Shown: piece after piece, positions 59,801 to 64,000 of the stretch
Position numbering within the stretch: position 1 is the first letter of the stretch
Layout of the letters: the number at the start of each line of letters is the position of its first letter
Translations under genes and position numbers: made by a program
Notes under the pieces: model-generated
The model's database searches: none
What the model saw: only the letters and a program-made list of their open reading frames with translations
What the model was told of the DNA's origin: nothing
NCBI GenBank assembly: GCA_027625915.1
Contig: JANTQA010000012.1
Span: 3,565,001-3,629,000 of the forward strand
Reading direction: 5' to 3'
Source: Anaeramoeba flamelloides
Lineage: Eukaryota; Metamonada; Anaeramoebidae
Length of the DNA: 64,000 nt

Positions 59801-60560
59801 ATTTTTCTATAATATTTTGTAATCAAGTGTTTTTTCCAAATTAACTCCAATAGTAATCAGAACAATTTAAAAATTATCATTTTTGAAAGAATATCATTTC
59901 TTTGAATTTATCGTAAAATAAAAGATTTTTGTCTTGGATTTGAACTTGAAGTAATTTTCCAGTAATCTTTTGAATAGGATAAAATATTGCTTTTTCCCAC
60001 TTCATAAAATATCTATTTTTTAACTTAAAGTTCTTGTTTATTACTAAAAAGAAAATCCAATACGAATTTGTTTTTTTTTTGAAAAATTAAGAAGATTTGA
60101 TTTAAATTTAGAGTACAAAGTCTTAGATCGTTGAAAAAAAAAAATAGTGTACTTGAAAAAAATCAAATTAAAATTAAACCTTTCAGTACAAATTTTTTTT
60201 TCCAAATATTGAACAGAAAAGAACCCAAAAAATTTAAAAATGAACCATTGATAGAAAACTATTGAAAAAACTAGTTATTTTGTGGATACCAGAAGTGTCA
60301 ACTATTAAAATCAAAATTTAAATTTTAAAAAAAAAACTTATAAAATTTAATGATCTAAATTATTTTTTATTATATTTTTATGACGAATCAACTATTAATA
60401 ATTCTCAGATTATTATTATTTATGAAAACTATATTATTGAAACTAATCCTAATTCTTAAATTTTGAGACAAAAATTAACAATTTAATTTCAAAATTCGTC
60501 TTTAAAATCAAATAAAAAAGGCAAAAAAAATTATAATGTATATATATATATATATATATA
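56837..60560. other. Intergenic region between convergent genes
   Basis: The flanking genes point towards each other. No gene is supported: frames at 58857-59168 and 59540-59740 are Lys/Ile/Phe-rich and lack family features. A perfect 13-bp hairpin lies at 57604-57642. A (TA)n tract at about 60537-60560 abuts the stop codon of the Dispatched-like gene. Confidence 0.5.
57604..57642. repeat. Perfect 13-bp hairpin
   Basis: AATGTAAAGTCAT at 57604-57616 and ATGACTTTACATT at 57630-57642 are exact complements around a 13-base loop. It lies in intergenic sequence between two convergent genes. Role unknown; it may be the core of a tiny foldback element. Confidence 0.6.
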
Positions 60561-62015
60561 TTAATCGCTATTTGAATTTGAAGTTGCTGAAGACGTTGAT
60601 ATACTCAAATTTGAATATGGAGTGTTATTTTTTTTTTTGATTTTTTTCACTTTTTCAATTTTACCTTTATTGGAAGTTTCTTTTGGATCTATGACTCCAA
60701 GTGATAATTCTATATCATAAAATTTTGATTCATCTATATTTTTTTCTATATTGCTATTTTGAATTGAGCTTAATTCTGATGAATCGGTTGAATTCTGTTT
60801 CTTTTGATTCTGTGCATTTTGCTTTTTCTTCTTTTGATTCATTTTATACCTTTTATTACAAAATATTTTTTGAAAAACAATACCTATTCTGCCCTGGTTA
60901 CGAACTGGGCCCTGTATAATTATTAAAGCAAAAAAGAAAAAGAAAGACCATAAACAACTTGCTACAATTGTCATCCAAATAAAGAGACCAAATCGTTTAA
61001 ACATTATTAACCAAGTAAACAGCATTACAAACGAAGCACAAAGTGTAGTTATTGCTGCAGATACTACGGATATACCCAAATTCGTTAAAGAAATCTTCAT
61101 TTTTGAAAAAACATCTTCTGGGGGCGCTGTAATATATCCGTGGCAAAAATGAACCACATAATCTATTGGGAAATAAAAATAATATCAAAAAAATTTAAAA
61201 ATTATAAAAAAAAGGATAAAAGTTAAACCATTTCGAGATTATAGAAGTTAAAATTTTATTATTGTTAAAGTATAAACTTGACTATTTGCCAATAATTTTA
61301 GTTAGGTAATAATCTGGGCAATGCTATTCCAAAATTTTTAACACATTTTAATTTGATTTTATAATTTTTTTCAAAATTAAATTTAAAAAATATATTATCC
61401 AAAGGGATTCGTAGATTCAAGAAAAAAATTTTTCTTCTTTTACAAAACATCATTAAAGAAAGATATATTGTTGAAAAAGATCCTTTACTTGTCAACAAGT
61501 GCAAAAAATGATGTATTAATTAAGATTTTTTTTTTGAAAATAGTGATGTTTTTTCATTTTTAAATGGAAAAGGGATTTTTAAACTAACTTCAAAAAAGGA
61601 TGAAAACTTTTTGCTTTCAAATTTCTTTGGGTTGGAAAAAAAGAAACTAAACTCTTTTTCAAAAATTGTGACTCACCTGAAATAATAAATTGAAAAAAAA
61701 AATTTATCCTTTAGTATTCAAGAACAATTAATAACCCAATATGATTTGTAATTCACTTTTAAGTCATTCTAAATCTATAAAAGCCTGATATATTAAAAAT
61801 TAAAAAAAATAAAACCAAAAACTAAAAAAAAGTAAGTAACAATTTTTGAAATGAGCATTACCCATTTTTTATTACTGAACTTTCACTGAAAAAAAGTTGA
61901 ACAACAATATTTTTTATGAATAATTTAATCCATTTTCAAAGACATTACATTCTCAATTTTCTTAGTGATTATTTGTCTTTTCGAAGATCTCTTTTTTTTT
62001 CCACATGATCTTTTG

Positions 62016-62066
<51 letters not shown>

Positions 62067-62071
62067 AAAAG

Positions 62072-62107
<36 letters not shown>

Positions 62108-64000
62108 AAAATTTTTCAAAAACAAAAAGAAAAGAAAAACAAAAGAAAAAAAAAAAAAAAAAAATTTGAAAAAGCAAAACTAAAATTTGAAAAATTAGAA
62201 AAAATGATTCTGATCCAAAAATTTGAAAATATTTTTTGTTAAGAATACTGGAATAAACCCTCAAAACAACTCCCATTAACATTATAAAGTGAGTCAAAAT
62301 TTATGAAAAATAGTTTAATAGCCAAAATTCCATTTTCAAATTCCAAAGATCCCTTTATTTGGAACACCAAAGCTTTTATATTGTCAGTCAAGACAAGCAC
62401 CACCATTTTCCAATTTGGTTCCAAACGAAGAATAAGAAATTTTTAAGTTTCAAATGGCCTTGCAAATAAATAACAGTTCATTCAAAAGTAAGTTAATTAA
62501 AGACCGTTGGTGAATAGAAACACAAACCACAACCTAATTTTAAACGATCTAATCTCAAAATTTCAAAATATTTATACATTTATTGAGAACAAGCTTTAAA
62601 CCAACTCAAATATACAACATCATAAAAACAAAGGAAAAAGAGAATGGGTTTATTGATCCCAAAGAAATTGATTAAAAACGAAATAAAAAAAAGCACCAAG
62701 TAATTTTTAATCGTTTTCTTTTGTAATTTTTTTAAAAAAAATACAAAAGTAAATAAAATTGAGAAACTGGTATTTCCATTCATCCACATTTTGTGAGGGA
62801 GCATAAAAGGGAAACCTTTCCTCAAAAGATGGAAAAAACACCAATCAACAAAAAAACATTTTTAAATTTAAAGATCTATTCAAACAAAATTAATTGCAAA
62901 ATGGAAAACTCAACAACTAAGAATCGAAGTTCGAAACATCAGAAAGGAATGGGAACCAATTCTATATTTTGAAGAATCGTTGAATGAATTGCCATTTAAA
63001 AATGACAAAGATGTTAAATATTTTCCAAAAATAGTTTTGCCAACCGAAAATCTTTCAAAAAAAAACCCAAATTTTCAATTTTAACAAGATCCCTTTACTC
63101 AGCTTTTTTTTTTAATCAATAAATATGTTTCTACACTTCAAAATAGTATTCGCTGACCTTGGAATATGAATAATCCTTAAAAAATTCTCATAAAATTATT
63201 TTTTGATCCAAATTTGTGAATATTTCAATGAAACAAGAATTCCTTTACAATTTCAATGAGATTGGATCAAAGGGTTTTTTTACAACTCTGTAAATTGTCA
63301 AAGTACTAAATAATAGGGTTTATTTCATAGTTCCTTATATAATAGCATTTTATAGGGGTTTAATAAACATTTTTCCGAAAATTTCTTGTAAAAAACAGTT
63401 ATCCAACTTCAGTATATCAGTTTTTTCATGGATTAATTACAAACTTGATTGATCACACATTTTTTAAATATTTTTATTACAGCCTGATGGCTTTTAATGT
63501 GAAACCTAACTAATCAAATAAGGTATAAAAAAATATTTTTTCTTTAAGGCACAAATCCTTGAATAAACAGCAAATAATTTTTTTTTTTTTTACCATCTTT
63601 GTTTGAGTTGGAAAAAATAAGAGATTATCTTTCGTTATTATGACCAATCTTTTTTTGTGTGTTATTGGGGTTTTTTTATACCTCTTATTGTGATTTATTT
63701 TGTTCGATATATGTGATCTTAAAGTGTGCACTAATAATTCGAAGGATTTTATATGAAAAAATATTCAAAGAATATAAAAGGCAAAATGATCAAAATAAAA
63801 CTTACCGACACTAATACCAACAACGATAGTAATACAAATGGATTCTATTAACCCCAAATTCCAGTCTAAAAGGACAAGCATTCCCATTATTGTAGCAACA
63901 ACCCCGCCGATGGAAATTATTGCATACAAGCTAGCAATGATATTATCGGATGTTGCCAAGATGATTATAAATGCAATTATTAAAGAAATAACAACACTTG
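60561..64000 (-). CDS. Patched/Dispatched-like RND membrane protein, C-terminal part (partial)
   Basis: Two minus-strand exons are visible: 63806-64000, which runs off the window, and the last exon 60561-61162. They join at GTCG/AT to give VVGISVDYVVHFCHGY, a hallmark transmembrane helix 10 segment of Patched, Dispatched and related RND proteins, whose Asp takes part in cation-coupled transport. Before it are hydrophobic helices (IIASLYAIISIGGVVATIMG, then LLDWNLGLIESICITIVVG). After it come ISVVSAAITTLCASFVMLF and FGLFIWMTIVASCLWSFFFF, the last two membrane helices. A Lys/Ser/Asn-rich cytosolic tail of about 110 residues ends the protein. Such proteins move sterols or lipidated cargo across membranes. 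The intron between the exons is 2643 bp and contains TIR element B copy 3. Confidence 0.88.
61652..62313. mobile_element. TIR element B, young copy 3, in an intron
   Basis: About 660 bp, almost identical to 42547-43130 including both 25-bp inverted ends, but with a poly-A-dominated tract of about 140 bases (62018-62164) where the other copy has about 60. It sits within the last intron of the Dispatched-like gene. The minus-strand frame shared by both copies is Phe-rich from the poly-A tract and not a transposase. Confidence 0.75.
62314..63805. other. Remaining intron sequence with a coding-like relic
   Basis: Within the last intron of the Dispatched-like gene. A plus-strand open stretch at about 62880-63083 reads WKTQQLRIEVRNIRKEWEPI followed by LPFKNDKDVKYF, more protein-like than the surroundings, and 62320-62440 is also less AT-rich. 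These may be relics of a transposable element; no family is recognised. Confidence 0.4.

Noticed and set aside
59936-59950. GGATTTGAAC word resembling a reversed tRNA T-arm
   Set aside because: The flanks do not form a T-stem, acceptor stem or anticodon arm; no tRNA could be supported anywhere in the window.
62880-63083. Coding-like stretch considered as an extra exon of the Dispatched-like gene
   Set aside because: It is on the opposite strand, has no membrane helix, and the flanking exons already join in phase within one conserved motif.

Overview
This is a very AT-rich, intron-containing eukaryotic nuclear window. Introns are GT-AG and mostly 90-400 bp. Proteins carry Asn tracts and Lys-Glu or Glu-Asn runs, and there are many short inverted-repeat elements. 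Asn/KE-rich proteins, a CitD-CitE fusion enzyme typical of anaerobes, and amoeboid-type trafficking genes together suggest an amoeboid protist such as the anaerobic Anaeramoeba. That placement is inference; a dictyostelid-like AT-rich genome is the main alternative.

Layout. 1-2448: a repeat copy and the 5' exon of a TALE-type homeobox gene on the minus strand. 2449-9832: a gene-free AT-rich stretch. 9833-13832: dyskerin/Cbf5 in six exons. 16811-17488: a CCDC137-like nucleolar protein. 17489-21562: repeats. 21563-23113 (minus): a three-exon fusion of a citrate-lyase acyl-carrier-like domain with a CitE-type lyase. 26918-30877: exportin-7 in one long exon, followed by a TG microsatellite. 35261-35842 (minus): a Rac GTPase. 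38815-40743: a three-exon gene joining an RGG-box/Asn-Gln-rich N-terminus to a restriction-endonuclease-like domain. 40744-45549: repeats. 45550-49649: the GINS subunit SLD5, whose 3.3 kb first intron holds a decayed LINE that is itself split by two foldback elements. 51703-53692: ESCRT-II subunit VPS36. 55787-56836: a B-box plus SPRY-like protein. 60561 to the window end (minus): the 3' part of a Patched/Dispatched-like membrane protein.

The genes are unrelated housekeeping and signalling genes and there is no operon logic. Dyskerin and the CCDC137-like protein are both nucleolar, SLD5 serves replication, XPO7 nuclear transport, VPS36 endosomal sorting and Rac the actin cytoskeleton. Exon structures were solved by hand from conserved protein alignment and reading phase, and every completed model closes in frame. 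The space between genes is dominated by at least seven families of small repeats or MITE-like elements. One family has clear TA target duplications, and two elements are long, nearly perfect palindromes.
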